A DNA stretch of 64,000 bases from an uncultured Nocardioides sp. (GTDB lineage: Bacteria; Actinomycetota; Actinomycetes; Propionibacteriales; Nocardioidaceae), in NCBI RefSeq assembly GCF_947489365.1, contig NZ_CANLDB010000003.1, positions 124,001-188,000 of the forward strand. Reading direction: 5' to 3'. Positions 16,117-23,859 of this stretch are shown here, in pieces. A program made the translations under genes and the position numbers. How positions within the stretch are numbered: position 1 is the stretch's first letter; every line of letters begins with the position of its first letter. The notes below the pieces were generated by a model, which saw nothing but the letters and a program-made list of their open reading frames with translations, did no database searches and had not been told where the DNA came from.

Positions 16117-16959
16117 ATGACTCGGACCCCGCGGACGACCCCGCTCACGGCGCAGACCCCCCACGACCGACGCTCCCTCCTCCGCTCCGCCGCCGGCCTC
16201 GGTGCCTGCGCGGCCCTCGCTCCGCTGCTGGGTGGGTCGCTCGGTGGTTCGCTGGGGACGGCGGCGTGGGCCGCCGGCGACGACGAGGACGGCGACGGCC
16301 GCCGTCAGTCACCCATCGACATCCGGACGGACCGGGTCGTCCTGGCCCCCTCCGCGGCGCCGCTGGTCGTCGACTACCCGGACGCGGTCGACCTGGGCCT
16401 CGTCTACGTCAACAAGGACGGCGAGGACGGCTGCGAGGAGCGGGCCGAGGACGAGACCGTCCAGGCGCAGGACTTCTCCGAGCGCGCCGTCGTCCGGCGC
16501 GACGGGGAGACGTGGCGGCTGCTGCAGACCCACTTCCACATCACCTCCGAGCACCGCGTCGACGGCCGCGCGTTCCCGATGGAGCAGCACTTCGTCCACG
16601 AGCGGGCGTCGGACGGCGCCCTCCTGGTGGTGGGCGTCTTCCTCGTGCCCGGGGGCCACGGCCCGCAGGACCGGCTGCTGGCGGACCTGCCGGAGGAGTG
16701 CGACGACGACCCGATCCGGCTGCGCGGGATCAACCTGTCGCGGATGCTGCCGAGCTCGCTGTCGAGCTGGACCTACCGGGGCTCGCTCACGACCGCGCCG
16801 TACACCCAGGGCGTGACGTGGCACGTGATGCGCCAGCCGCGGGCCATCGAGGCGGGGACGATCCGGCGGTTCCGCCGGCTGTTCGAGGAGGGCGACTCCC
16901 GCGGCCCGCAGCCGCTGTACGGCCGCTCCGTGCGTCAGGTCCGGGGTCGCCGGGCCTGA
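16117..16959 (+). CDS. Tat-exported alpha-carbonic anhydrase
   Basis: ATG 16117 gives 280 residues. The leader DRRSLLRSAAGLGACAALAPLLGG has the twin-arginine motif and AWA near residue 51. The mature part shows RQSPIDI (alpha-CA start motif), the zinc ligands in QTHFHITSEHRV (His-x-His) and EQHFVHER, and LSSWTYRGSLTTAPYTQGVTW near the C-terminus. It would hydrate CO2 outside the membrane. Export through Tat fits a zinc enzyme folded in the cytoplasm. It is divergent from the GAF/PucR regulator. Confidence 0.92.
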   Translation: MTRTPRTTPLTAQTPHDRRSLLRSAAGLGACAALAPLLGGSLGGSLGTAAWAAGDDEDGDGRRQSPIDIRTDRVVLAPSAAPLVVDYPDAVDLGLVYVNKDGEDGCEERAEDETVQAQDFSERAVVRRDGETWRLLQTHFHITSEHRVDGRAFPMEQHFVHERASDGALLVVGVFLVPGGHGPQDRLLADLPEECDDDPIRLRGINLSRMLPSSLSSWTYRGSLTTAPYTQGVTWHVMRQPRAIEAGTIRRFRRLFEEGDSRGPQPLYGRSVRQVRGRRA

Positions 16960-16972
16960 CGGCGCGATCCGG

Positions 16973-17572
16973 TCAGTCGGCGGGGCCGTCCAGCCGCGCG
17001 AGGAACGCCAGCACCCGCTCGGTGAGCAGGGTCGCGGCGGCCTCGTCGTACTCGTCGAGGCTGCCGTCGGCGAAGTTGTGGGAGTCGGTGTCGTAGAGGA
17101 ACAGCTCGGCCTCGCCGCTCGGGCCCACCGACGCGACGAGCTCGCGGGCGGCGTCGAGGTCGCCCTCCTCGACGAAGATCTCGTCCCGCTCGCCGCCGTG
17201 GATCTGCACGGGCACGCCCTCCGGCCAGCGGGGAGCGAACTCGGTCGGGCCCACGCAGGACCCGACCAGGACGGCGCCCCGGGCGCCCTCGCGGGTCTGC
17301 GCGAGCTGCTGGGCGGGCATGACGCCGAGCGAGAACCCGACGTACACGAGGGAGGCGGGCAGAGCCTCGGCCGCGTCGACGGCGCGGCCGGCGATCGCGC
17401 CGAAGCCGACCTTCTCGGCGTACCCGAGCCCGTCGACGAGGTCGGTGAAGGTCTTGCCGTCGTAGGAGTCGGGGGCGTGGACCGTGTGCCCGGCCTCCCG
17501 GAGGGTCTCGGCGAGCGCGAGCATCCCCTCGGTGAGTCCGTGGGCGTGGTGCAGGAGGAGGACGTCGGCCAT
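16973..17572 (-). CDS. Dienelactone hydrolase-family alpha/beta hydrolase
   Basis: The 199-residue protein MADVLLLHHAHGLTEGMLAL has a nucleophile elbow GFSLGVMPAQQ (Ser rather than the Cys of classical dienelactone hydrolase), Asp in GGERDEIFVEEGD and His in YDTDSHNFAD, completing a Ser-Asp-His triad. Substrate is not evident. It is divergent from a membrane protein gene with only 30 bases between the starts, so the promoters must overlap. Confidence 0.85.
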   Translation of the reverse strand: MADVLLLHHAHGLTEGMLALAETLREAGHTVHAPDSYDGKTFTDLVDGLGYAEKVGFGAIAGRAVDAAEALPASLVYVGFSLGVMPAQQLAQTREGARGAVLVGSCVGPTEFAPRWPEGVPVQIHGGERDEIFVEEGDLDAARELVASVGPSGEAELFLYDTDSHNFADGSLDEYDEAAATLLTERVLAFLARLDGPAD

Positions 17573-17602
17573 GTCGTCCACTCTGGCACTACCGTCCGTG
17601 GG

Positions 17603-18046
17603 GTGACTCCGGCGATGGCGTGGGCGGTCGGCTGGCTGGTGGCCACGGCGCTGCACGCGGGCTTCCAGCTCACGGTGAGCCTCGTCGTCTACCCGGCGTT
17701 CCCGCGCGTCCCGGCCTCCGCGTGGGCTGACTTCCACGCCGGCCACAGCCGGGGGATCGCGCCCCTCGTGGGAGTCCTGTACGCCGGGCTGCTCGCCACG
17801 GCCGCCGGGGTGCTGGTGGTCGGCCCCGTCGGCGCGTGGTTGTTCGTCGCGCTCGTCGGCGTGGCGGTCGCGCTGGGGACGACGGCGCTCGTCGCCGCTC
17901 CCACCCACGGCCGGCTCGGCGCCGGCCCCGACCCCGTGCTGCTGCGCCGACTGCGCCGCGCGGACGCCGTCCGCACCGTCGGGGCACTCGTCGGCGCCGC
18001 CGGCGCGACCCTGCACCTGCTCGCCGTCGTCGGCGGGGCGGCGTAG
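17603..18046 (+). CDS. Four-helix integral membrane protein, unknown function
   Basis: The 147-residue protein (GTG 17603; alternative ATG 17615) has four hydrophobic segments and a conserved-looking first helix GWLVATALHAGFQLTVSLVVYPAF, with HAGHSRGIAPLVGVLYAG in the second. TACCGT at 17590-17595, seven bases before the GTG, looks like a -10 element for leaderless transcription and supports the GTG start. It resembles small DUF1772-type membrane proteins, but I cannot assign a role. Confidence 0.65.
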   Translation: MTPAMAWAVGWLVATALHAGFQLTVSLVVYPAFPRVPASAWADFHAGHSRGIAPLVGVLYAGLLATAAGVLVVGPVGAWLFVALVGVAVALGTTALVAAPTHGRLGAGPDPVLLRRLRRADAVRTVGALVGAAGATLHLLAVVGGAA

Positions 18047-18108
18047 CGTCCCGGACACCCCTGATCCGCCCGATCGTTCCGCCCGATCCGACACCCACGG
18101 AGGCCCCC

Positions 18109-18525
18109 GTGCCCGAAGCCCCGCTGCCCGACGACGTCCGCGCGTTCCTGGCCAAGCCCAACCCGTGCACGATGACGACGCTGCGCAAGGACGGCACCCC
18201 GGTGTCCGTGGCCACCTGGTACCTCCACGAGGTCGTCGACGGCGCCGACAAGGTCCTGCTCAACATGGACCTCTCGCGCGTGCGGGTGAAGCACGTCCGC
18301 CGCGACCCCCGGATCGCGCTGACGATGCTCGACGAGGCCGACTGGTACACCCACGTCAGCCTGATCGCCCGCATCGACGAGGTCGTCGACGACCCGGACC
18401 TCACCGACATCGACCGCCTCGCGCAGCACTACCGCGGGCAGGAGTACCCGAACCGCGAGAGCCCCCGCGTCAGCGCCTGGGCCACCGTCGAGCGGTGGCA
18501 CGGCTGGGGTGCGATGAAGGACTGA
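18109..18525 (+). CDS. PPOX-fold (pyridoxamine phosphate oxidase-like) F420/flavin oxidoreductase
   Basis: GTG 18109 follows an ACGGAGG Shine-Dalgarno. The 138-residue split-barrel protein has FLAKPNPCTMTTLRKDGTPVSVATWYL at the start, SRVRVKHVRRDPRIALTML for phosphate binding, and AWATVERWHGWG at the end. This layout is that of the actinobacterial F420-binding PPOX class. It probably reduces small substrates with F420 or flavin. It lies 62 bases after the membrane protein gene. Confidence 0.85.
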   Translation: MPEAPLPDDVRAFLAKPNPCTMTTLRKDGTPVSVATWYLHEVVDGADKVLLNMDLSRVRVKHVRRDPRIALTMLDEADWYTHVSLIARIDEVVDDPDLTDIDRLAQHYRGQEYPNRESPRVSAWATVERWHGWGAMKD

Positions 18526-18534
18526 GACCGGCCA

Positions 18535-18631
18535 CTCAGGTGGTCGAGCAGCACGCGAGCGCAGCGAGCGCGCCCCTCAGGTGGTCGAGCAGCACGCGAG
18601 CGCAGCGAGCGCGCGTCGTCGAGACCCGGCG
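18535..18631. repeat. Two tandem copies of the GGTGGTCGAGCAGCACGCG repeat
   Basis: CTCAGGTGGTCGAGCAGCAC... begins at 18535 and again at 18576, an exact 41-base period; the second copy continues into GTCGTCGAGACCCGG. Within each unit GCGAGCGCAGCGAGCGCG is itself self-complementary. The same sequence recurs at 49124-49172 and inverted at 49252-49305. It encodes the C-terminus of the small membrane protein on the other strand. Confidence 0.9.
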
Positions 18632-18747
18632 GGCCGACCGCGGGGCGCCGGGTCACTCATCGCGGGACTCCGCGCCCAGACGACGTACACGGCGAGCACC
18701 ACGACCAGCACCACGATCGCGCCGACGAGCATCTGGGTCGAGGACAC
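18577..18747 (-). CDS. Small single-pass membrane protein with repeat-derived C-terminus
   Basis: GTG 18747 starts one base after the stop of the upstream gene. The 56 residues are MSSTQMLVGAIVVLVVVLAV (membrane helix), YVVWARSPAMSDPAP, and a tail RPAGSRRRALAALACCSTT. The last 18-20 residues, and the stop, are encoded inside the second copy of the dispersed repeat at 18576-18631. The repeat has probably replaced the original end of the gene. Confidence 0.55.
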   Translation of the reverse strand: MSSTQMLVGAIVVLVVVLAVYVVWARSPAMSDPAPRGRPAGSRRRALAALACCSTT

Positions 18748-18748
18748 G

Positions 18749-19015
18749 TCAGTCGCCTCCCCCGCCACCACCGCCGCCGTCCCCACCGCCACCGCCGCTG
18801 TCACCACCGCCGTCACCACCGCCGAACCAGCCGCCGCCGGAGCCGCTGTCGTGGTGGTGGTGGCCGCTGTCGCCTCCGTACCAGCCGGTGGACGCGCCAC
18901 CGTCGTAGTAGCCGCCGCGACCGCGGGACTTCTTGCCGCCGCTGGAGACGAGCACGGCGACGAGGGTGATCACGGCGAGGACCGCGACGACGAGGACGAG
19001 CACGACGAGGGTCAT
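18749..19015 (-). CDS. Gly/His-rich single-pass membrane protein
   Basis: ATG 19015 gives 88 residues: a hydrophobic helix (MTLVVLVLVVAVLAVITLVAV), a basic SSGGKKSRGRGG stretch, then a low-complexity tail rich in Gly, Asp and His, with a GHHHHDSGSG cluster and long GGGGDGGG runs. The tail would be cytoplasmic by the positive-inside rule. It may bind metals through its histidines. It is first of a two-gene pair with the protein at 18577. No family recognised. Confidence 0.55.
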   Translation of the reverse strand: MTLVVLVLVVAVLAVITLVAVLVSSGGKKSRGRGGYYDGGASTGWYGGDSGHHHHDSGSGGGWFGGGDGGGDSGGGGGDGGGGGGGGD

Positions 19016-19097
19016 GGTCGGGTTCTTCCCACCCCGGGCGCTCTCCACACCGGTGCCACACCGATGACTTTCCGGCGCACCGCGGGTCGGAGCCGGC

Positions 19098-19508
19098 ATG
19101 ACGATGCAGATGAACCCGTACCTGAGCTTCGCCGGCAACGCTGCCGAGGCCCTCGACTTCTACCGCTCCGTGCTCGGCGGCGAGCTCGACGTGACCCGCT
19201 TCGGCGAGTTCATGCCCGACGCCGGGGACGACGCCGACAAGGTGATGCACGGCCAGCTCACCGCCGCCTCGGGCCACGTGCTGATGGCCTCAGACGTGCC
19301 CGCCGGGATGGGCGAGCCGCCCGGCAACGGCACGGTCTGCCTGTCCGGTGACGACGTCGCGTTGCGGGACCACTTCGCCGCCCTGAGCCAGGGCGGCGAG
19401 GTCACCGTCGCCCTGGAGAAGCAGATGTGGGGCGACGAGTTCGGCGAGCTGGTCGACCGGTACGGCGTCCGCTGGATGGTGGACCTCACCCCGCCCGCGG
19501 ACGCCTGA
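19098..19508 (+). CDS. PhnB-like VOC protein
   Basis: The 136-residue protein MTMQMNPYLSFAGNAAEALDFY has the DUF/PhnB-type half-repeat, followed by SVLGGELDVTRFGEF, HGQLTAASGHVLMASD and the typical ending GDEFGELVDRYGVRWMVDL. PhnB-like proteins have the glyoxalase fold but unknown substrate. No cysteines or clear metal triad. It is 75 bases upstream of the PHP-domain gene and divergent from the Gly/His-rich gene. Confidence 0.88.
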   Translation: MTMQMNPYLSFAGNAAEALDFYRSVLGGELDVTRFGEFMPDAGDDADKVMHGQLTAASGHVLMASDVPAGMGEPPGNGTVCLSGDDVALRDHFAALSQGGEVTVALEKQMWGDEFGELVDRYGVRWMVDLTPPADA

Positions 19509-19583
19509 CGTTCACCCGGGCGCCACCCGGACGGCGCCCGGCGGACGCGGCCTGGTCGGCGTCCACCCCACCTATTGGACGGT

Positions 19584-21347
19584 GTGAGCAACCAGCCCGG
19601 CCACGACCACGGCCACCCCCACCCGCACACCCACGACCACCCGCACGAGCACCCGCACGCCGAGCCCGACGCGACCACGCTCGCGGCCCTCGCCCCCGTC
19701 ACCGACGGCGACCTGACGCCCGCCGAGCTGAGCCGCCGCAACCTGCTGCGCGCCGCCGGCGTCGCGGGCGGGGCCGCCGCCGCGGCCGGCGCGGCCGGGA
19801 TGCTCGGCGTCACGCCCGCCATGGCCGAGCCCAGCGGGGGTCGTCCCACCGACGCGCCGCCGCAGCGCCCCGGTGCGACCGGGTGGCTGGCCGGGGACCA
19901 CCACATCCACACGCAGTACAGCTCCGACGCGCAGTACACGGTGCTCGACCAGGCACAGCACGGTGCGGCGTACGGCCTCGACTGGCTCGTCATCACCGAC
20001 CACGGCGGCGCCACCCACGCCCGCATCGGCGTCGACCTCGTGAACCCCGACGTCCGCGACGCCCGCTCGAAGCTCCCGGACACCCTGATCTTCCAGGGCC
20101 TGGAGTGGAACATCCCGTCCGCCGAGCACGGCACCGTCTTCGTCACCCCCGGCCGCAACGAGGTGGCCGTCCTCAAGCAGTTCGAGAACGACTACGACGG
20201 CAGCGTCAACAACGCCTCGTCGTCCAGCCCCGCGAACGAGCGGCTCGCCGTCGCCGGCGTGCAGTGGCTGGGCCAGCAGATGGACCGCAAGCGCGTGGCC
20301 GAGGCGCTGTTCCTCGCGAACCACCCGGCCCGCAACGGCATCGACTCGCCCCACGAGATCCGCGCCTGGCGCGACGCCGACCCCCGTGTCGCCGTCGGGT
20401 TCGAGGGCGCCCCGGGCCACCAGGCCGCCGGGCTCCCCGAGGGCTACGGCCCGGCGTCCAACCGCGGGTACTACGGCAACAGCCCGAACCCCAACTCGTT
20501 CCCCGACTACCCGGCCGAGTCGTACCGGACGTGGGGCGGGTTCGACTGGTTCACCGCGACGGTCGGCGGGTTGTGGGACAGCCTCCTCGCCGAGGGCAAG
20601 CCGTGGACGATCAGCGCCAACTCCGACTCCCACGTCAACTGGAGCGACACCTCGCGTCGCCCCGACGGGTCGAGCGCGGAGCAGTTCAACCGCGACGGCA
20701 GGTACGGCGACCCGGTGTACGCCGGGCAGATCAACCTCGGCGCCGGCGACTTCTGGCCCGGCTTCTACTCCCGCACCCACGTCGGTGCCGCGAAGCGCGG
20801 GTACGCCGCGGTCATGCAGGGCATCCGAGCGGGTGCGGTGTGGGTGGACCACGGCCAGCTGGTCGACCAGGTCGAGGTGCTGGTCCGGCCGAAGGGCCGG
20901 AGGGGTCAGGGCGTCACGCTCGGCGGGACCCTGCAGGTGAAGCGGGGGACCCCGGTCGAGATGGTCGTCCGGATCACCCCCGCGCAGCGACCGAACTGGG
21001 CGCAGTTCACGCCGTCGCTCAACCGCGTGGACCTCGTCCGCGGCGCCGTCGACCCGCGCCCGGCGCGGGCGGACCGCGACCTCTTCACCGCGCCCGACAC
21101 CCGCGTGGTGAGCCGGTGGGACACCTCGGGACGCACCCAGCGTTTCGAGCTCACCCGCGACCTGGGCCGCGTGGAGGACCCGTTCTACGTCCGCCTGCGC
21201 GGCACCGACGGCAACGTCTCCCAGGAGGGCTACTACGGCGCCGACGTCGACGCCCAGGGTCCGCGCATCGACCCGGCCGGTGACGCCGACCCGTGGACGG
21301 ACCTGTGGTTCTACACGAACCCGGTCTGGGTGGTGCCGACCCGGTGA
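19584..21347 (+). CDS. Tat-exported PHP-domain phosphoesterase with His-rich N-terminus
   Basis: GTG 19584 gives 587 residues (an in-frame TTG lies nine bases earlier). The first 30 residues are HDHGHPHPHTHDHPHEHPH-like, followed by LSRRNLLRAAGVAGGAAAAAG, a twin-arginine signal with AMA at about 77. The catalytic domain has GDHHIHTQYSSDAQ (HxH), VITDHGG, GLEWNIPSAEHG, ANHPARNG and NSDSHVNW, the metal ligands of PHP phosphoesterases. The histidine run lies before the Tat motif and would be removed with the signal. Substrate unknown. Confidence 0.87.
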   Translation: MSNQPGHDHGHPHPHTHDHPHEHPHAEPDATTLAALAPVTDGDLTPAELSRRNLLRAAGVAGGAAAAAGAAGMLGVTPAMAEPSGGRPTDAPPQRPGATGWLAGDHHIHTQYSSDAQYTVLDQAQHGAAYGLDWLVITDHGGATHARIGVDLVNPDVRDARSKLPDTLIFQGLEWNIPSAEHGTVFVTPGRNEVAVLKQFENDYDGSVNNASSSSPANERLAVAGVQWLGQQMDRKRVAEALFLANHPARNGIDSPHEIRAWRDADPRVAVGFEGAPGHQAAGLPEGYGPASNRGYYGNSPNPNSFPDYPAESYRTWGGFDWFTATVGGLWDSLLAEGKPWTISANSDSHVNWSDTSRRPDGSSAEQFNRDGRYGDPVYAGQINLGAGDFWPGFYSRTHVGAAKRGYAAVMQGIRAGAVWVDHGQLVDQVEVLVRPKGRRGQGVTLGGTLQVKRGTPVEMVVRITPAQRPNWAQFTPSLNRVDLVRGAVDPRPARADRDLFTAPDTRVVSRWDTSGRTQRFELTRDLGRVEDPFYVRLRGTDGNVSQEGYYGADVDAQGPRIDPAGDADPWTDLWFYTNPVWVVPTR

Positions 21348-21354
21348 GCGCAGG

Positions 21355-21855
21355 GTGAGGGGTGCCGTGACGGTCGTCGCCGGCGGGTGGACCGACCTGG
21401 CCGCCGCCGACCACGCCGCGCTGCACCTCGTCGAGGGCCTCGGGGCCACGGTGGCCACCCACGTGGTGGCCACCGACGAGGGACGGCGGGTCCTGCTGGC
21501 CACCGACGCGCCGGTGGCCGACCGCCTCGGTCGGCTGCCCGGCGCGCAGGTGGTCGACGCCCCGGCCGTGGCGCGGGCGCACACCGCCCGCGCCGCCGGC
21601 CGGCTCCTGGTCTTCCGTGGCTCCGACGCCGTCACGGGGCGTCGTACCGCGGCGCAGGTGGTCGCCGCCAGCGAGGTCGACGCCGTCGTCGGGCTGGCCG
21701 GCACCCGGGTCGAGGAGGACACCGAGCTCGACCTCGGCAACTTCGTCCGCCCCACCTGGCGGGCGGGTCGCTGCGAGCTGCTCGTGCAGGCCGGCCCCAC
21801 CGGCCCCCGCCCCTTCGAGGTCCGCGACCAGATCCGCTGCTGCGCCGACCACTGA
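21355..21855 (+). CDS. Hypothetical protein
   Basis: GTG 21355 (or GTG 21367) gives 166 or 162 residues and starts within 10 bases of the PHP gene stop, suggesting one transcript. The sequence is Ala/Val-rich: VTVVAGGWTDLAAADHAAL, then FRGSDAVTGRRTAAQVVAAS and an ending GRCELLVQAGPTGPRPFEV, RDQIRCCADH with a terminal Cys pair. No signal peptide, membrane helix or recognised family. It is followed by the palindromic repeat array. Confidence 0.6.
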   Translation: MRGAVTVVAGGWTDLAAADHAALHLVEGLGATVATHVVATDEGRRVLLATDAPVADRLGRLPGAQVVDAPAVARAHTARAAGRLLVFRGSDAVTGRRTAAQVVAASEVDAVVGLAGTRVEEDTELDLGNFVRPTWRAGRCELLVQAGPTGPRPFEVRDQIRCCADH

Positions 21856-22359
21856 CGGCTCGACCGGTGGTCGAGGTGCGACGGGCCTGACCGGTGGTCG
21901 AGGTGCGAACGGAGTGAGCCACGAGACCCGGTGAGAGGCCTCGGGTCGTCTCTCGGGATCTCGTGGCTCGGCCGTGGCCGGCCTCGCGCCTCGATCTCCG
22001 CGGAGGTCGAGGTGCTCCGAGCCCTGGCGAGGAGCCACGAGACCCGGTGAGGGGCCTCGGGTCGTCTCTCGGGATCTCGTGGCTCGGCCGTGGCCGGCCT
22101 CGCACCTCGATCTCCGCGGAGGTCGAGGTGCTCCGAGCCCTGGCGAGGAGCCACGAGACCCGGTGAGGGCCACGTCGACCGGTTGCGGGATCTCCTGGCT
22201 CGGCCGTGGCCGGCCTCGCACCTCGATCCCCGGGCTGGTGGCGGCGGCTACGGCCGGTGGGGCCCTGGGGCGTGGAACGGGGGTGGCGGCCGGTCTTTAC
22301 CCCAGACTGGTGCTTGTCCCGACGTGATCTGGGGCACAGACTGGCCGAGAGGTGATCGC
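21856..22359. repeat. Intergenic array of palindromic repeats with 116-bp period
   Basis: This 504-base gap has no convincing gene. Three copies of the CTCGTGGCTCGGCCGTGGCC element start near 21957, 22073 and 22189, exactly 116 bases apart. The first two are nearly identical and complete (nested arms CTCGTGGCTC/GAGCCACGAG and CACCTCGA/TCGAGGTG). The third loses its right half after CCTCGATCCCC. Shorter GGTGGTCGAGGTGCGA arms lie at 21867 and 21893. Near the 3' end CCCCAGA (22300-22306) and TCTGGGG (22328-22334) form a separate dyad in front of the next gene. Confidence 0.85.
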
Positions 22360-23121
22360 ATGAGTCGTGAGCTCACGTTCGACGGTGTCCCGGTCCTGTC
22401 CCGCGGCCGTCACCGTTCGCCGCGCAAGGGCGCGTGCTTCATGGAGATGGCGTCGTACCTGGCGGGGGAGAAGTGGTCCGACCACCCCTCGTGCACGCAC
22501 CCGCTGCTCGCGCAGCTGGCGCGCATGGTCAACGACCACACCTCCGACGCCGAGCGGTCCGCGCTCGCGCCGCTGATCCCGTCCGTCGTCGGTGTCGGCG
22601 GCGGGCTGCGGTCCGGCAGCGAGGCCGAGGTGCGGTGGGCCGTCGGGTTCGTGGTCGCGGTCGCCGCGCACACCCTGCGCGAGATCCCCGAGGCCACCCA
22701 GCGCGCCGTCGCCACGGGCCTCATCCGCTGCGAGCAGCTCGCGGCCACCCTGTCGGAGCCCGTCCCGGGCATCGAGGAGCTCCGCGCCGTCCTCGCCGAC
22801 GTGCCCCGCGCGGAGTCGTGGGCCCGCGCGTTCTCGGTCGACCGCCGGATCAGCCACAAGGCCTTCGTCCGCCACGCGGCGCCGTCGATGGTCTCCTGCG
22901 CGGTCGACGGCACGGTGGCGCACGCGTCCAACGCCGCCGACGCGCGCCTGCGGGACCTGCTCGAGGTCGGGATCGAGGCCGCCCTGCGGCTGGACGACGA
23001 CCTCGCACCGCCGACGAGGGTCGAGGCCCCCTCGGGCGCCCTCCTAGGATCGCGGCATGGCGAAGCAGAAGCCGGGTCGCGGGAAGCAGCGCTCGAAGGA
23101 GCAGCAGGCCGCACGTCGTGA
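22360..23121 (+). CDS. Hypothetical protein, possibly truncated end overlapping the DsbA gene
   Basis: ATG 22360 follows GAGAGGTGATCGC and gives 253 residues: MSRELTFDGVPVLSRGRHRS, PRKGACFMEMASYLAGEKWSD, then a helical body with SDAERSALAPLIPSVVG, EIPEATQRAVATGLIRCEQLA and RDLLEVGIEAALRLDDDL. No signal or membrane helix. The last about 22 residues overlap the start of the DsbA-like gene (23057). They are Gly/Ala-rich and of low confidence, yet no earlier stop exists. I do not recognise the family. A dyad CCCCAGA/TCTGGGG precedes it. Confidence 0.65.
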   Translation: MSRELTFDGVPVLSRGRHRSPRKGACFMEMASYLAGEKWSDHPSCTHPLLAQLARMVNDHTSDAERSALAPLIPSVVGVGGGLRSGSEAEVRWAVGFVVAVAAHTLREIPEATQRAVATGLIRCEQLAATLSEPVPGIEELRAVLADVPRAESWARAFSVDRRISHKAFVRHAAPSMVSCAVDGTVAHASNAADARLRDLLEVGIEAALRLDDDLAPPTRVEAPSGALLGSRHGEAEAGSREAALEGAAGRTS

Positions 23122-23854
23122 GGCCCGCCAGGCGGAACGTCAGCGCCTGGCCGAGCAGAAGGCGGAGCGCGAGCGCGCCCGCCGTCGGCGTCGTGTGCTC
23201 GTCCAGGTCGGCACCGCGGTCGGCATCCTCGCGCTGATCGGCGGCCTCGTCGCCTTCTTCACCCTGCGCGAGAGCTCCTCGGACATCACCGCCGACGGCC
23301 CGCCCGGCACCGACGACGAGGGCGCGGTCGTGTCCGGGTCCGAGGACGCCCCGGTCGAGGTCGAGGTGATCACCGACTTCGGCTGCCCCGCCTGCGCGAA
23401 CTTCGAGTCGTCGACCGCCGGTGCGCTCGCGACGTACGTCGAGCAGGACCAGGTGCGGCTGCGCTACCGGCTCGTGTCGCCGATCGACCGCACGTCGCCC
23501 AACGAGTTCTCCCGCCGCTCCATCGCCGCCGCCGGCTGCGTGCTGGAGCAGGAGGACCCCCAGGTGTGGAACGACTTCAAGGCCAGCGTGTACGCCGGCC
23601 AACCGCCCGAGGGCGAGGACGGCCTGTCCGACACCCAGCTGATCGGGCTCGCCACCGCGGCCGGTGCCGACGAGGCCGACGTGACCGGCTGCGTCGACGA
23701 GGGCCGCTGGCTGGACTGGGCCGACGCGGTCGACGACCAGGCCGCCGGCGACTACAGCGCCACCCCCACGGTCTTCGTTGACGGTGAGCGCCTCCCCGAG
23801 GCCAGCCCCGCCGCGACCACCGCCGCCATCGACGCGGCCCTGGCGCAGGGCTGA
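23057..23854 (+). CDS. Membrane-anchored DsbA-like thiol oxidoreductase
   Basis: The 265-residue protein has a very basic, coiled N-terminus (residues 1-46, Arg/Lys/Gln-rich), one membrane helix (VLVQVGTAVGILALIGGLVAFF) and an extracytoplasmic thioredoxin-like domain. The active site is DFGCPACANFE (Cys110, Cys113), and the cis-Pro loop is SATPTVFVDGERL. Two more cysteines (Cys after AAAG; VTGCVDE) may be structural. It introduces disulfides outside the cell. TAGGAT six bases before ATG suggests leaderless transcription. It is followed after five bases by a VKOR gene, its probable reoxidation partner. Confidence 0.92.
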   Translation: MAKQKPGRGKQRSKEQQAARREARQAERQRLAEQKAERERARRRRRVLVQVGTAVGILALIGGLVAFFTLRESSSDITADGPPGTDDEGAVVSGSEDAPVEVEVITDFGCPACANFESSTAGALATYVEQDQVRLRYRLVSPIDRTSPNEFSRRSIAAAGCVLEQEDPQVWNDFKASVYAGQPPEGEDGLSDTQLIGLATAAGADEADVTGCVDEGRWLDWADAVDDQAAGDYSATPTVFVDGERLPEASPAATTAAIDAALAQG

Positions 23855-23859
23855 GCACC

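Noticed and set aside
18577..18900. Longer version (107 codons) of the small membrane protein gene
   Set aside because: The extra N-terminal part is antisense-like Ala/Thr-rich sequence overlapping the Gly/His-rich gene; the GTG at 18747, one base after that gene's stop, is the better start.
19572..22154. Long open frame of 860 codons on the minus strand
   Set aside because: It lies antisense to the PHP-domain gene and the repeat array, consists of Arg/Gly/Val-rich low-complexity sequence, and has no domain. It is a by-product of high G+C third positions.
21930..22240. CRISPR-like array at 22 kb (116-bp period)
   Set aside because: The whole 116-bp unit is repeated, so there are no distinct spacers; the element is the dispersed palindrome.
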